This document shows positions 1 through 9,652 of a stretch of DNA of 64,000 bases, one piece after another; the first letter of the stretch is position 1; each line of letters starts with the position of its first letter. The DNA lies in NCBI RefSeq assembly GCF_900114785.1, contig NZ_FOUG01000003.1, forward strand, positions 415,032 through 479,031, in the 5' to 3' direction. This stretch comes from Variovorax sp. OV329. Lineage in GTDB: Bacteria > Pseudomonadota > Gammaproteobacteria > Burkholderiales > Burkholderiaceae_C. The translations under genes and the position numbers were made by a program. The notes under the pieces are model-generated. The model worked only from the letters and a program-made list of their open reading frames with translations, searched no databases and was not told the DNA's origin.

Positions 1-15
1 CCGATGTGAACGGAC

Positions 16-783
16 TCACGGCGGCGAGAAGCCGTGGCGCTGCAGGATGGCCTGGCCACTGCTGCCGCGCACGAAGGCGATGAAGTCACGGGAAGCCTGC
101 GCATTCCTGCTGGCGGCCACCTGCGCGATCGGGTAGCGCACCGGGCTGGCCGTGGGCACGGTGAAGGCGATGCGGGTCTTGCCGGCCTCGATCATCGCGT
201 CGGTGCGGTAGACGAAGCCGGCGTCGACCTCGGCGCGCGCCACGTAGTTCAGCACCTGGCGCACGCTCTCGCCGAACACCCAGCGCTGCTGCAGCGCATC
301 GGCCAGGCCGGCGGCGGCCACTGCGTCGGCGGTGTACCTGCCGGCCGGCACCGAGGCCGGCGTGCCGCTGGCAATTTTGGCGAAGGCCGGGTCGCTCAGG
401 TCCTTCAGTTCCTTGGGCGACTTCGTACTGCTTGCGGGCAGCACCACCACCAGCGAGTTGCGCGCGAAGTCGGCGCGCGTGCCCTCGGCCAATAGCCTGG
501 CGGCGGCGGCGCGGTCCATGGTGGGCTGGTCGGCCGAGGCGAACACGTCCACCGGCGCGCCCTGCTGGATCTGCGCCAGCAGCGCGCCCGAGGCCGCGAA
601 GTTGAACACCACCTTCTGGCCCGGGTGCGCCTTCTGGTACTCGGTGGCGACGTCCTGGAAGGCCTGCGTCAGGCTGGCGGCGGCGGACACCACGATGTCC
701 TGCGCCAGAGCTGGCAGCACCATCGCCAGCGCGGCCAGGGGCGCGGCCAGGCGGGCGAGGCGGCGGGAGGCGGTGGTGCTCAT
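16..783 (-). CDS. modA: Molybdate ABC transporter periplasmic binding protein ModA
   Basis: Periplasmic receptor that captures molybdate (or tungstate) and hands it to the ModBC permease. The 255-residue protein begins with a Sec signal peptide (arginine-rich n-region, then a run of Ala/Leu ending ALA-Q near residue 27). The mature part opens with VVSAAASL, a typical ModA start in which early Ser residues contact the oxyanion. A central EVDAGFVYRTDA motif and a C-terminal FIAFVRGSSGQAIL motif also fit the family, as does the length. It is divergent from a ModE-type regulator, with a palindrome just upstream of its start. modB and modC are not in the window and would lie to the left. Local molybdate supply makes sense beside the molybdenum hydroxylase operon at 3-10.7 kb. 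Confidence 0.93.
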   Translation of the reverse strand: MSTTASRRLARLAAPLAALAMVLPALAQDIVVSAAASLTQAFQDVATEYQKAHPGQKVVFNFAASGALLAQIQQGAPVDVFASADQPTMDRAAAARLLAEGTRADFARNSLVVVLPASSTKSPKELKDLSDPAFAKIASGTPASVPAGRYTADAVAAAGLADALQQRWVFGESVRQVLNYVARAEVDAGFVYRTDAMIEAGKTRIAFTVPTASPVRYPIAQVAASRNAQASRDFIAFVRGSSGQAILQRHGFSPP

Positions 784-793
784 GGCGCTTGTT

Positions 794-816
794 CGCTATT
801 CATGGACGGAATAGCG
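794..816. promoter_or_regulatory. ModE-like operator palindrome
   Basis: CGCTATTC and GAATAGCG form a perfect 8-bp inverted repeat around a 7-bp spacer. It lies 11 bp upstream of the modA start codon and 29 bp upstream of the divergent modE-type gene. ModE boxes in proteobacteria have comparable CG-TAT / ATA-CG arms over 23-24 bp. The sequence and position are seen directly; the assignment to ModE is inference. Confidence 0.6.
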
Positions 817-844
817 CCTAGTGTAGCGGCCGCACAATCGGCGC

Positions 845-1639
845 ATGAGCAGCACGCACCGCTACATCGACGCCCTGGGCCACGGCCTGTCGGACAAGCG
901 CATCGACATCCTGCGCGGCATCGGCCGCACCGGCAGCATCTCGCAGGCGGCGCGCGACGCGGGCGTCAGCTACAAGGCCGCCTGGCAGGCGATCGACACG
1001 CTGGGCAACCTGGCGGGCGTGGCGCTGCTGGAGCGCGCGGTGGGCGGCGCGGGCGGCGGCGGCGCCACGCTCACCGGGCCGGGCCTCGAACTGCTGGCCC
1101 TGGCCGATGCGATGGAGGCGGCGCGCCGCGAGGTGCAGCAGCGCTTCACCTCTGGCGCTGCGGCCGTACCGCAGGACGCCCCGCGCGGCGCCGGCCCGGC
1201 GCTGGGCTGGCTGGCGCTGCGCACCAGCATGCGCAACCAGCTGCCGGCGCGCATTGAACAGCTGGAGGGCAGCGGCCCGGTGGTGCGCGTGGGGCTGCGC
1301 CTGGGCCAGGACGGGCACATCGCCGCACGCATCACGCAGGAAAGCGTGCAGCTGCTGGGCCTGGCGCCTGGCATGGCGGTGATCGCGCTGTGCAAGGCCA
1401 CCGCCGTGCAGGTCAGCCGCGCCGCGCCCGGTGCGAAGCCGTCGCGTGCAGCAGCCAACCGCCTCGAAGGCAGCGTGATCCGCGTGGCGCGCGGCGACAG
1501 CGGGGACGAGATCACCCTGGCGCTCGCGCCCGGCCTGCAGCTGGTCGGCTTCGCGCCGTCGGGCAGCGGGCTGCGCGTGCGCCAGCGGGTGCGCGCTTCG
1601 GTGGACGAATCCTCGGTGGTGGTGGCGCTGGGCGCCTAG
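845..1639 (+). CDS. modE: ModE-type molybdate-responsive transcriptional regulator (HTH + tandem TOBE)
   Basis: Molybdate sensor and DNA-binding regulator of molybdate uptake and molybdoenzyme genes. Residues ~15-110 form a LysR-like winged helix (RIDILRGIGRTGSISQAAR, then VSYKAAWQAIDTL). Residues ~120-264 hold two Mop/TOBE oxyanion-binding repeats; the first opens RTSMRNQLPARI and the second starts near NRLEGSVIRVARG. The 264-residue length is that of full ModE. It is divergent from modA across a 61-bp gap holding a ModE-like palindrome, which suggests autoregulation and control of modA. It might also tune the nearby hydroxylase operon, but I see no obvious second box there. Confidence 0.9.
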   Translation: MSSTHRYIDALGHGLSDKRIDILRGIGRTGSISQAARDAGVSYKAAWQAIDTLGNLAGVALLERAVGGAGGGGATLTGPGLELLALADAMEAARREVQQRFTSGAAAVPQDAPRGAGPALGWLALRTSMRNQLPARIEQLEGSGPVVRVGLRLGQDGHIAARITQESVQLLGLAPGMAVIALCKATAVQVSRAAPGAKPSRAAANRLEGSVIRVARGDSGDEITLALAPGLQLVGFAPSGSGLRVRQRVRASVDESSVVVALGA

Positions 1640-1646
1640 TGATCGC

Positions 1647-2786
1647 TCAGGGCTCGCGCCGGCGTGCCTGCCAGAGCTTGCGGTAGACGGTCGCCCGGCT
1701 GATGCCCAGGGCGCGCGCCGCCTCGGCCACGTTGCCGCGGGCCTCGTCGACGGCGCGGCGGATCAGCTCGCTTTCCATCTCGCGCAGCCTGGGCTTGCCG
1801 GGCGCCTGGCCGTGGGCCGCGGACGCGCGGCCGGCATGCTGTACCCGGGCGCGCACGCGCAGGCCGGACCACAGCGGCACTTCAAGCGCCGGGTCCGCGC
1901 GCTGCGCGGCATCGAAGAGCATCGCCAGCGGCATGGCGAACAGGTCGTTGGAATGCAGCGCGCCCCGGCCCGCCAGCAAGGGCTGGTGCAGCATCTGGCG
2001 CGCCGCGGCGTTGGCGCCCGTGACATAGCCTTCCTCGTCCAGGCCCAGCAGGCCCATCGCTTCCGCCCCCACGCTGTAGCCCGGCCAGGCCAGGTGCAAG
2101 AGCAGGGCGCAGCGGTGCTGCAGCACCAGCGCGTTCTCGATGGCGCGCGCCGAGGTGGCGGCCAGGTGCTTGAGCTCGGGCCGCTCCTGCTCGTTCACGC
2201 CGGTCAGGTCCAGCATGCCTACGCACTCGCCCTGCGGATCGAACAGCGGTGCGCCGGCGCAGCTGTAGACGCTGGTGGCGTCGAAGAAATGCTCGCCGCG
2301 ATGCAGCCACACCGGCTCCAGCTCGGCCAGCGCGGCGCCGATGGCGGAGGTGCCCACCGCGCCCTCGGACAGGTCGACGCCCACGCGCGCCAGGTCCAGC
2401 GCGCGCCGCTCGGCGCTTTCGCTCAGGCTGGGCAGCGCGCCCACGTCGACAACGATGCCGCGCGCATCGGTGAGGATGGGGAAGTAGCGCGTGTCGGCCA
2501 GCGTGCGGGCCAGGTGTTCCAGCACCGGCCGCGCGGCGGTCGCCAGCCGGCGGTTGCGCTCGCCCACCTCGCGCGCCTGGCCCCGCGAGACGGCGTCGAA
2601 GCTGATGGTTTGGTGCGGCCGTTGCCCGGCGCCCAGGCAGCGCTGCCAGGAGCGGGTGATCCATGGCTCGATGCGAAGCTGCGGCGCGAGGCTGGGGGCG
2701 GCGGCGCCCTCGATCCATTCGCGGCGCGCCTGCGCAATGAGTTCGCCGCGTTCGGGCCGCGGCAGGGAGGGGGTGGAAGTCAGCAT
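1647..2786 (-). CDS. GAF/PAS-Fis transcriptional regulator, AcoR-like but without an AAA+ domain
   Basis: Probable regulator of the divergent molybdenum hydroxylase operon. The start at 2786 (MLTSTPSLPRP) was chosen over an upstream in-frame ATG at 2978, which would overlap the opposite operon's leader. At 379 residues it has an AcoR-type N-terminus (IEPWITRSWQRCLGAG), a GAF domain with the family motif VGTSAIGAAL, a short PAS-like segment (~240-310), and a C-terminal Fis-type HTH (ARGNVAEAARALGISRATVYRKL). No Walker A, GAFTGA or other AAA+ signature lies between the PAS segment and the HTH, so it should not activate sigma-54 directly. The ligand is unknown. Confidence 0.82.
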   Translation of the reverse strand: MLTSTPSLPRPERGELIAQARREWIEGAAAPSLAPQLRIEPWITRSWQRCLGAGQRPHQTISFDAVSRGQAREVGERNRRLATAARPVLEHLARTLADTRYFPILTDARGIVVDVGALPSLSESAERRALDLARVGVDLSEGAVGTSAIGAALAELEPVWLHRGEHFFDATSVYSCAGAPLFDPQGECVGMLDLTGVNEQERPELKHLAATSARAIENALVLQHRCALLLHLAWPGYSVGAEAMGLLGLDEEGYVTGANAAARQMLHQPLLAGRGALHSNDLFAMPLAMLFDAAQRADPALEVPLWSGLRVRARVQHAGRASAAHGQAPGKPRLREMESELIRRAVDEARGNVAEAARALGISRATVYRKLWQARRREP

Positions 2787-2995
2787 TCGCTCTGTTGTCT
2801 CGTGCCTTGTGCGAAGGGCGCGTGGGGCGCCCTGTTTCATTTTGAGAATTTCAGGCCCGGCGCGCAACGCGTCTAGGGTTTTGCCTAGCATCCCACAAGT
2901 GGGTGGCGTCCAATATCGCCAACCGCCCCCAGGCCTCTCGCGCTGGCACGCGCGCGGGCAGACCCCAGCCATCACCAAACTTTGGAGACAGCCAC
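2787..2995. promoter_or_regulatory. Divergent control region of the hydroxylase operon with two inverted repeats
   Basis: 209 bp between the GAF/Fis regulator and the hydroxylase operon. Two short perfect inverted repeats are visible: CTAGG-N6-CCTAG at 2873-2888 and CCCAC-AA-GTGGG at 2892-2903. They are possible operator sites for the divergent regulator. I see no GG-N10-GC sigma-54 promoter, in keeping with the missing AAA+ domain. No confident -35/-10 pair was identified. Confidence 0.4.
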
Positions 2996-3472
2996 ATGCA
3001 GGTCAAACTCAAGGTCAACGGCCAGGCCGTCACGGTCGACGCGCCGCCCAACACCCTGCTGGTGCAGGCCATCCGCGAGAACCTGCGGCTTACCGGAACC
3101 CACGTCGGCTGTGACACCGCCCAATGCGGCGCGTGCACCGTCCACGTGAACGGCAAGGCGATCAAGTCCTGCAACGTGCTGGTGGCCCAGGTGGATGGCG
3201 CCGAGATCACCACCATCGAGGGCATCGCCGCCACCGACGGCACGCTGCACCCGATGCAGGCGGCCTTCAAGGAGTGCCACGGCCTGCAATGCGGCTTCTG
3301 CACGCCGGGCATGGTGATGAGCGCCATCGACCTGTGCAAGAACCATCCGAATGCCAGCGAGACCGAGGTGCGCGAGCTGCTGGACGGCAACCTGTGCCGC
3401 TGCACCGGCTACCAGAACATCGTCAAGGCAGTGATCATGGGCGGCAAGGCCATGGCCACGCCCAACGTCTGA
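2996..3472 (+). CDS. Molybdenum hydroxylase small subunit, 2 x [2Fe-2S] (CoxS-like)
   Basis: Electron-transfer subunit of a three-subunit molybdenum hydroxylase. It carries two [2Fe-2S] clusters between the molybdopterin site and FAD. The 158-residue protein has a plant-ferredoxin-type N-terminal domain ([21 protein letters not shown]) and a C-terminal [2Fe-2S]-binding domain ([13 protein letters not shown], then [12 protein letters not shown]). All eight cysteines expected for the two clusters are present. The start at 2996 directly precedes the [10 protein letters not shown] beta strand; an upstream ATG would add an unrelated basic tail. It is the first gene of a tightly spaced operon, 17 bp before the large subunit. 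Confidence 0.95.
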   Translation: MQVKLKVNGQAVTVDAPPNTLLVQAIRENLRLTGTHVGCDTAQCGACTVHVNGKAIKSCNVLVAQVDGAEITTIEGIAATDGTLHPMQAAFKECHGLQCGFCTPGMVMSAIDLCKNHPNASETEVRELLDGNLCRCTGYQNIVKAVIMGGKAMATPNV

Positions 3473-3489
3473 ACCCGGGAGCAACGACC

Positions 3490-5934
3490 ATGGGTGCCAA
3501 CGATTTCGCCAGCCTCCCGCACATCGGTGAGTCCCTCAAGCGCAAGGAAGACGCGCGCTTTCTCACCGGCGCCGGCCAGTACACCGCCGACGTGTTCCTG
3601 GAGCGCCAGGCCCACGCCGTGTTCGTGCGCTCGCCGCACGCCCACGCCAATGTCAACAGCATCGACATCTCGGCCGCCAAGGACATGCCCGGGGTCATCG
3701 GCATCTTCAGCGGCAAGGACATCGATGGAAAGATGGGCGGGCTGCCCTGCGGCTGGCTCATCAACAACCCCGACGGCACGCCGATGAAGGAGCCGCCACA
3801 TCCCATCCTGGCCATCGGCAAGGTGCGCTACGTGGGCGACCACGTGGCGGTGGTGGTGGCCGAGACGCAGGAGCAGGCGCGCAACGCCGCCGAGGCGGTG
3901 CAGGTCGACTACGAGGTGCTGCCGGCCCTGGTGAGCGTGGCCGACGCCGCGAAGAAGGCCAGCGGCGTCACCATCCACGAGCAGGCCGCCGACAACCAGT
4001 GCTACAAGTGGGCGCTGGGCGACAAGGCGGCGGTGGACGCGGTCTTCGCCACCGCGGCGCACGTCACCACGCTGGACCTGGTCAACAACCGGCTCATTCC
4101 CAACGCCATCGAGCCGCGCGTGGCCGTCGCGGCCTACAACCGCGCGAACGAGGAATACACCCTCTACGTCGCCAACCAGAACCCGCACGTGGAGCGCCTG
4201 CTGATGACGGCCTTCGTGCTGGGCCTGCCCGAGCACAAGGTGCGCATCATCGCGCCGGACGTGGGCGGCGGTTTCGGCTCCAAGATCTTCCTGTACGCGG
4301 AAGACGTGGCGCTGACCTGGGCCTCCAAGCAGCTCAACCGCAGCATCAAGTGGGTGGCCGACCGCTCCGAGTCCTTCCTATCGGACGCGCATGGCCGCGA
4401 CCACGTGAGCCATGCCGAGATGGCGATGGACAAGGACGGCAAGTTCCTGGCCATGCGCGCGCACACCGACGCCAACCTGGGCGCCTACCTGTCGACCTTC
4501 GCGACGGCGGTGCCCACCATCCTGTACGCCACGCTGCTGGCGGGCCAGTACACCACCCCGCTGATCTACATCGAGGTGGATGCCTGGTTCACCAACACCG
4601 CGCCGGTGGATGCCTACCGCGGCGCCGGCCGGCCCGAGGCCACCTACCTGCTGGAGCGCCTGGTCACGCGCTGCGCCTGGGACATGAAGCTGGGGCAGGA
4701 CGAGATCCGCAAGCGCAACTTCATCACCCAGTTCCCCTACCAGACGCCGGTGGCGCTGCAGTACGACACGGGCGACTTCCATGCGTCCATGAACAAGGCC
4801 CAGCAGCTGGCCGAGGTCGATTCCTATGCGGCCCGCAAGTCCGCTTCCGAGGCCAAGGGCAAGCTGCGCGGCATCGGCTACTCCAGCTACATCGAGGCCT
4901 GCGGCATCGCGCCCTCGAACATCGCCGGTGCGCTCGGTGCGCGCGCCGGCTTGTTCGAATGCGGCGAGATCCGCGTACACCCCACCGGCAGCGTGACGGT
5001 GTTCACCGGCTCGCACAGCCACGGGCAGGGCCACGAGACCACTTTCGCGCAGGTGGTGGCGGCGCGCCTGGGCATCCCGGTGGAGAACGTGGACGTGGTG
5101 CACGGCGACACCGGGCGCGTGCCCTTCGGCATGGGCACCTACGGCTCGCGCTCCATCTCGGTGGGCGGCGCGGCCATCATGAAGGCGCTGGACAAGATCG
5201 AGGCCAAGGCCAAGAAGATCGCGGCCCACCTCATGGAGGCCAGCGACGCCGACATCGACTTCGCGAACGGCGAGTTCAGCGTGAAGGGCACCGACAAGAA
5301 GCTGCCCTTCGGCTCGGTGGCGCTGACCGCCTACGTGCCGCACAACTACCCGCTGGACAAGCTGGAGCCGGGCCTGAACGAGACCGCCTTCTACGACCCG
5401 ACCAACTTCACCTTCCCCGGCGGCACCTACATCTGCGAGGTGGAGATCGACAAGGCCACGGGTGAAGTCACCGTCGACCGCTTCACCGCGGTGGACGACT
5501 TCGGCACCATCATCAACCCGATGATCGTGGAAGGGCAGGTGCAGGGCGGCATCGTGCAGGGCATCGGCCAGGCGCTGCTGGAGAACTGCGTCTACGACAA
5601 CGAGACCGGGCAGCTGCTCACCGGCAGCTTCATGGACTACGCCATGCCGCGCGCCGCCGACTTTCCCAACTTCAAGCTGGACACCACCTGCACCCCCTGC
5701 ACCCACAATCCGCTGGGCACCAAGGGCTGCGGCGAGGCCGGCGCCATCGGCTCGCCGCCCGCGGTGATCAACGCAGTGCTCGACGCGCTGGGACCGCTGG
5801 GCGTCAAGGACCTCGACATGCCCGCATCGCCGCACCGCGTGTGGGAAGCCATGCAGCGCGGCAGCACCACGCCCACGCAGCAGCCGCAGATCCCGCCATT
5901 GACCGCCAGCACCCAGGGCCGTCCGACCGCCTGA
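3490..5934 (+). CDS. Molybdenum hydroxylase large subunit, molybdopterin-binding (CoxL/XdhB-like)
   Basis: Catalytic subunit that binds molybdopterin-cytosine dinucleotide and hydroxylates an unidentified substrate. It has 814 residues, starting [27 protein letters not shown]. An aldehyde oxidase a/b hammerhead domain fills the first ~150 residues, followed by Mo-cofactor domains with [11 protein letters not shown] (~255) and [10 protein letters not shown]. The active-site loop reads AYRGAGRPE at ~375-383. True form-I CO dehydrogenases have AYRCSFR with a Cu-binding Cys, so this is form II or another hydroxylase. The catalytic base Glu is E749 in GCGEAGAIG. Databases often call such proteins CO or xanthine dehydrogenase; neither substrate is supported here. 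Confidence 0.93.
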   Translation: MGANDFASLPHIGESLKRKEDARFLTGAGQYTADVFLERQAHAVFVRSPHAHANVNSIDISAAKDMPGVIGIFSGKDIDGKMGGLPCGWLINNPDGTPMKEPPHPILAIGKVRYVGDHVAVVVAETQEQARNAAEAVQVDYEVLPALVSVADAAKKASGVTIHEQAADNQCYKWALGDKAAVDAVFATAAHVTTLDLVNNRLIPNAIEPRVAVAAYNRANEEYTLYVANQNPHVERLLMTAFVLGLPEHKVRIIAPDVGGGFGSKIFLYAEDVALTWASKQLNRSIKWVADRSESFLSDAHGRDHVSHAEMAMDKDGKFLAMRAHTDANLGAYLSTFATAVPTILYATLLAGQYTTPLIYIEVDAWFTNTAPVDAYRGAGRPEATYLLERLVTRCAWDMKLGQDEIRKRNFITQFPYQTPVALQYDTGDFHASMNKAQQLAEVDSYAARKSASEAKGKLRGIGYSSYIEACGIAPSNIAGALGARAGLFECGEIRVHPTGSVTVFTGSHSHGQGHETTFAQVVAARLGIPVENVDVVHGDTGRVPFGMGTYGSRSISVGGAAIMKALDKIEAKAKKIAAHLMEASDADIDFANGEFSVKGTDKKLPFGSVALTAYVPHNYPLDKLEPGLNETAFYDPTNFTFPGGTYICEVEIDKATGEVTVDRFTAVDDFGTIINPMIVEGQVQGGIVQGIGQALLENCVYDNETGQLLTGSFMDYAMPRAADFPNFKLDTTCTPCTHNPLGTKGCGEAGAIGSPPAVINAVLDALGPLGVKDLDMPASPHRVWEAMQRGSTTPTQQPQIPPLTASTQGRPTA

Positions 5935-5950
5935 CGACAAGGAACGCACC

Positions 5951-6742
5951 ATGTACGCATTCACTTTCGAACGTCCCGCCTCGCTGGCCGATGCGGTGAA
6001 ACTGGCCGGTGCCGGCGGCAAGCCGCTGGCCGGCGGCCAGACCCTGCTGGCCTCGATGAAGCTGCGGCTCTCGGCGCCCGAGCAACTGGTGGACCTGGGC
6101 GGCATCGCCGAACTCGCCGGCATCAAGAAGGACGGCAACCAGCTGGTCATCGGCGCGATGGCGCGCCATGCCGAGGTGGGCCGCAATGCCGACGCGAAAG
6201 CGGCCTTCCCGGCGCTGGCCTGGCTGGCCGGCCACATCGGCGACCGCCAGGTGCGGGCCATGGGCACCCTCGGCGGCTCGCTGGCCAACAACGACCCGGC
6301 CGCCTGCTACCCCAGCGCGGTACTGGCCAGCGGCGCCACCGTGGTCACGACCCAGCGCGAGATCGCCGCCGACGACTTCTTCCAGGGCCTGTTCGCCACG
6401 GCGCTGAAGGACGGCGAACTCATCACCGCCGTGCGCTTCCCGCTTCCCAAGCGGGCAGCCTATTCGAAGCAGCGGCAGCAGGCCTCGCACTTCCCGCTGG
6501 TGGGCGTGTTCGTCGCGCAGTTCGACAACGGCGTGCGCGTGGCCGTCACCGGTGCGGGCAATGGCGTGTTCCGGCACAAGGGCCTGGAGGACGCGCTGTC
6601 CAAGGACTTCACTGCGCAGGCCGCGGCCGGCGTGAAGATCGATTCGAGCAACCTCAATGCGGACCTGCATGCTTCGGCCGCCTACCGGGCCAACCTGATC
6701 AGCGTGCTGGCCCAACGCGCGGTCGCGAAGGCCCTGGAGTAA
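5951..6742 (+). CDS. Molybdenum hydroxylase FAD-binding medium subunit (CoxM-like)
   Basis: FAD subunit that passes electrons from the 2Fe-2S clusters to the acceptor. The 263-residue length is typical. It has the PCMH-type FAD motifs AGGQTLLASMKLRL (~31-44) and the flavin-contacting loop TLGGSLANNDPAACYP (~110-125). A C-terminal CO-dehydrogenase flavoprotein domain starts around residue 175. The ATG at 5951 follows an AAGGAA ribosome-binding site and lies 16 bp after the large subunit. Gene order is S-L-M rather than the M-S-L of classical coxMSL. Confidence 0.93.
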   Translation: MYAFTFERPASLADAVKLAGAGGKPLAGGQTLLASMKLRLSAPEQLVDLGGIAELAGIKKDGNQLVIGAMARHAEVGRNADAKAAFPALAWLAGHIGDRQVRAMGTLGGSLANNDPAACYPSAVLASGATVVTTQREIAADDFFQGLFATALKDGELITAVRFPLPKRAAYSKQRQQASHFPLVGVFVAQFDNGVRVAVTGAGNGVFRHKGLEDALSKDFTAQAAAGVKIDSSNLNADLHASAAYRANLISVLAQRAVAKALE

Positions 6743-6751
6743 CCTCGGCCG

Positions 6752-7753
<1,002 letters not shown>

Positions 7754-7781
7754 GCCCCGGGCAGGCAACACGGCAAGCACC

Positions 7782-8993
7782 ATGGCCTCCGTCCAGCAGC
7801 TGGGCGATGCCCGTCGCGGCAAGCTCGCGGGCAACATCGCCGCCTTCGGCCGTGCGCTGCGCCGTGCCGGCGTGCCCATCGATGCCGCCCGCATCGCACT
7901 GGCCGCGCAGGCCGCCATGCTGGTGGGCGTGCACACGCGCGAGGACCTGAGCGCCGCCATCGAGGCGGTGATGGTCAGCCGCGAGCAGGACCGCATGGTG
8001 TTCCGCGAACTCTTCGAGGCCTGGTTCCAGGACCCGGAGCTGGCCAACAAGATGCTCGCCCAGATGCTGCCCAGCAGCGAGGGCAAGGCCGAGCCGCCAC
8101 GTCGCCGCCCGCGTGTGCGCGAAGCCCTCGCGGCCCCGGCCGTGGTCAGCAAGCCCGCGGCGCAGAACGAGAAGGAAGTGCAGTTCGACGCCGCCATGAC
8201 CGCCAGCGAACGTGCCCGCCTGCACCATGCCGACTTCAACGCGCTGGGCGCGGGCGAGTACCAGCTGGTCGAGCGACTGGCACGCGAGATCGCGCTGCCC
8301 GTGCCCACCGTTCCGGCACGCCGCCTGCGCCATGCCGGCGCGGGCCGAGCCCATTCGCGCATGCACTGGCCCGGTGTGCTGCATGAAGCCGGCCGCACCG
8401 GCGGCGAACTGGTCTGGCTGCCGCGGCTCATCCGGCGCCAGCAGCCGCTGCCGCTGCTTGTGCTGGTGGATGTGTCGGGCTCGATGGAGCGCTATGCGCG
8501 CCTGCTGCTGGCCTTTCTGCATGCCGCCACGCGGCGGGCCGGACGGCGCGACGTGTTCGCCTTCGGCACGCACCTCACTGATCTGACGCCGGCATTCCGC
8601 CTGGCCGACACCGACGAGATGCTGATGGCCGCCGGCGCCGCCATCGACGACTTCGCCGGCGGAACGCGCCTGGGCGAATCGCTGGCGCAGCTTCGCGCAG
8701 GGCATGCGCGGCGCCTGACCGGCCGGCGCAGCCTGGTGCTGCTCATCAGCGATGGCCTGGACACCGGCGAGCCGCAGGTGCTGGAGCAGGAGCTGCAGTG
8801 GCTCAAGCGCCATTCGCGGCGCGTGCTGTGGCTCAACCCGCTGCTGCGCTTCGAGGGCTACGCTCCCCTTGCGCGCGGTGCGGCCATGCTGGACCGGCAT
8901 GCGGATGCGATGCTGGCGGTCCACAATCTCAATGCACTCGAACAGCTGGCCCGCAGCCTGGCCGCGCTGATGAAGACCGGCGGCGCACGCTGA
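7782..8993 (+). CDS. VWA-domain protein, CoxE-like
   Basis: Partner of MoxR ATPases in metalloenzyme activation; a von Willebrand A-type metal-ion-dependent adhesion site is the likely contact. The start at 7782 (MASVQQLGDARRGKL) gives 403 residues; an earlier in-frame ATG would lie deep inside the moxR gene. The N-terminal half is the CoxE helical region, with a charged linker near residue 115-135. The MIDAS motif DVSGSMERYARLLL lies at ~230. Later VWA elements are GGTRLGESLAQL and LISDGLDTGE. It starts 28 bp after moxR in the same operon. Confidence 0.88.
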   Translation: MASVQQLGDARRGKLAGNIAAFGRALRRAGVPIDAARIALAAQAAMLVGVHTREDLSAAIEAVMVSREQDRMVFRELFEAWFQDPELANKMLAQMLPSSEGKAEPPRRRPRVREALAAPAVVSKPAAQNEKEVQFDAAMTASERARLHHADFNALGAGEYQLVERLAREIALPVPTVPARRLRHAGAGRAHSRMHWPGVLHEAGRTGGELVWLPRLIRRQQPLPLLVLVDVSGSMERYARLLLAFLHAATRRAGRRDVFAFGTHLTDLTPAFRLADTDEMLMAAGAAIDDFAGGTRLGESLAQLRAGHARRLTGRRSLVLLISDGLDTGEPQVLEQELQWLKRHSRRVLWLNPLLRFEGYAPLARGAAMLDRHADAMLAVHNLNALEQLARSLAALMKTGGAR

Positions 8994-9042
8994 CGCGCTC
9001 GCACCCCCACTCACGAAACAACCTCAACAAGGAAGAACCAGC

Positions 9043-9609
9043 ATGGACATGCAAGGCACGCGGCAACTGGCCGTCACGCAGCAGCAGGCCTGGGATGCGC
9101 TCAACGATCCCGAGATGCTGAAGAAATGCCTGCCCGGTTGCGACCGCTTCGAGAGCACCGGCGAAGGCCAGTACACCGTCGGCATGGCGGTGAAGGTGGG
9201 CCCGGTGTCGGCCAAGTTCAGCGGCAAGGTCACGCTCAGCGACATCACGCCGCCCACCGGCTACAAGCTGGCCTTCGAAGGCCAGGGCGGCGTGGCGGGC
9301 TTCGGCAAGGGCGCCTCGGAAGTGAGCCTGGCGCCCAACGACGCCGGCTGCGAGCTGGGCTACACGGTGCAGGCGCAGGTGGGCGGCAAGATCGCGCAGC
9401 TGGGCCAGCGCCTCATCGACGGCGCGGCCAAGTCGATGGCCGACGACTTCTTCAAGCGCTTCGACCAGGAGCTGCAGGCCCTGCACGCGCCTGCGGTGGC
9501 CGACGATGCGGCGGCGGGCGAAGACAAGTCGGAAGAGGGCGAGCCGGCCAAGCGCAGCTGGCGCGAGCGGCTGGGCCTGGGCGGCGGCGGCGACAACAAA
9601 AAGGACTGA
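9043..9609 (+). CDS. CoxG-like SRPBCC family protein
   Basis: Carbon-monoxide-dehydrogenase subunit G family, an SRPBCC fold proposed to recruit the hydroxylase to the membrane. The 188-residue protein opens MDMQGTRQLAVTQQQAWDALND. The family signature LPGCDRFESTGEGQYTVGM lies at ~28-46, and GFGKGASEVSL and KIAQLGQRLIDGAAKSMADDFFKRF come later. The C-terminal ~40 residues are acidic and then basic (EDKSEEGEPAKRSWRERLGL), an extension that may contact membrane or partner proteins. It has a good AAGGAAG ribosome-binding site and sits between the VWA gene and the XdhC-like gene. Confidence 0.88.
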   Translation: MDMQGTRQLAVTQQQAWDALNDPEMLKKCLPGCDRFESTGEGQYTVGMAVKVGPVSAKFSGKVTLSDITPPTGYKLAFEGQGGVAGFGKGASEVSLAPNDAGCELGYTVQAQVGGKIAQLGQRLIDGAAKSMADDFFKRFDQELQALHAPAVADDAAAGEDKSEEGEPAKRSWRERLGLGGGGDNKKD

Positions 9610-9652
9610 CGGAGCACCTGCTCTCTCGCTTCGCGCGATATTCGGAACCGAT

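Noticed and set aside
3490..5934. Carbon monoxide dehydrogenase (form I) identity
   Set aside because: The loop reads AYRGAGR, lacking the AYRCSFR Cys that binds copper; only a generic molybdenum hydroxylase can be claimed.
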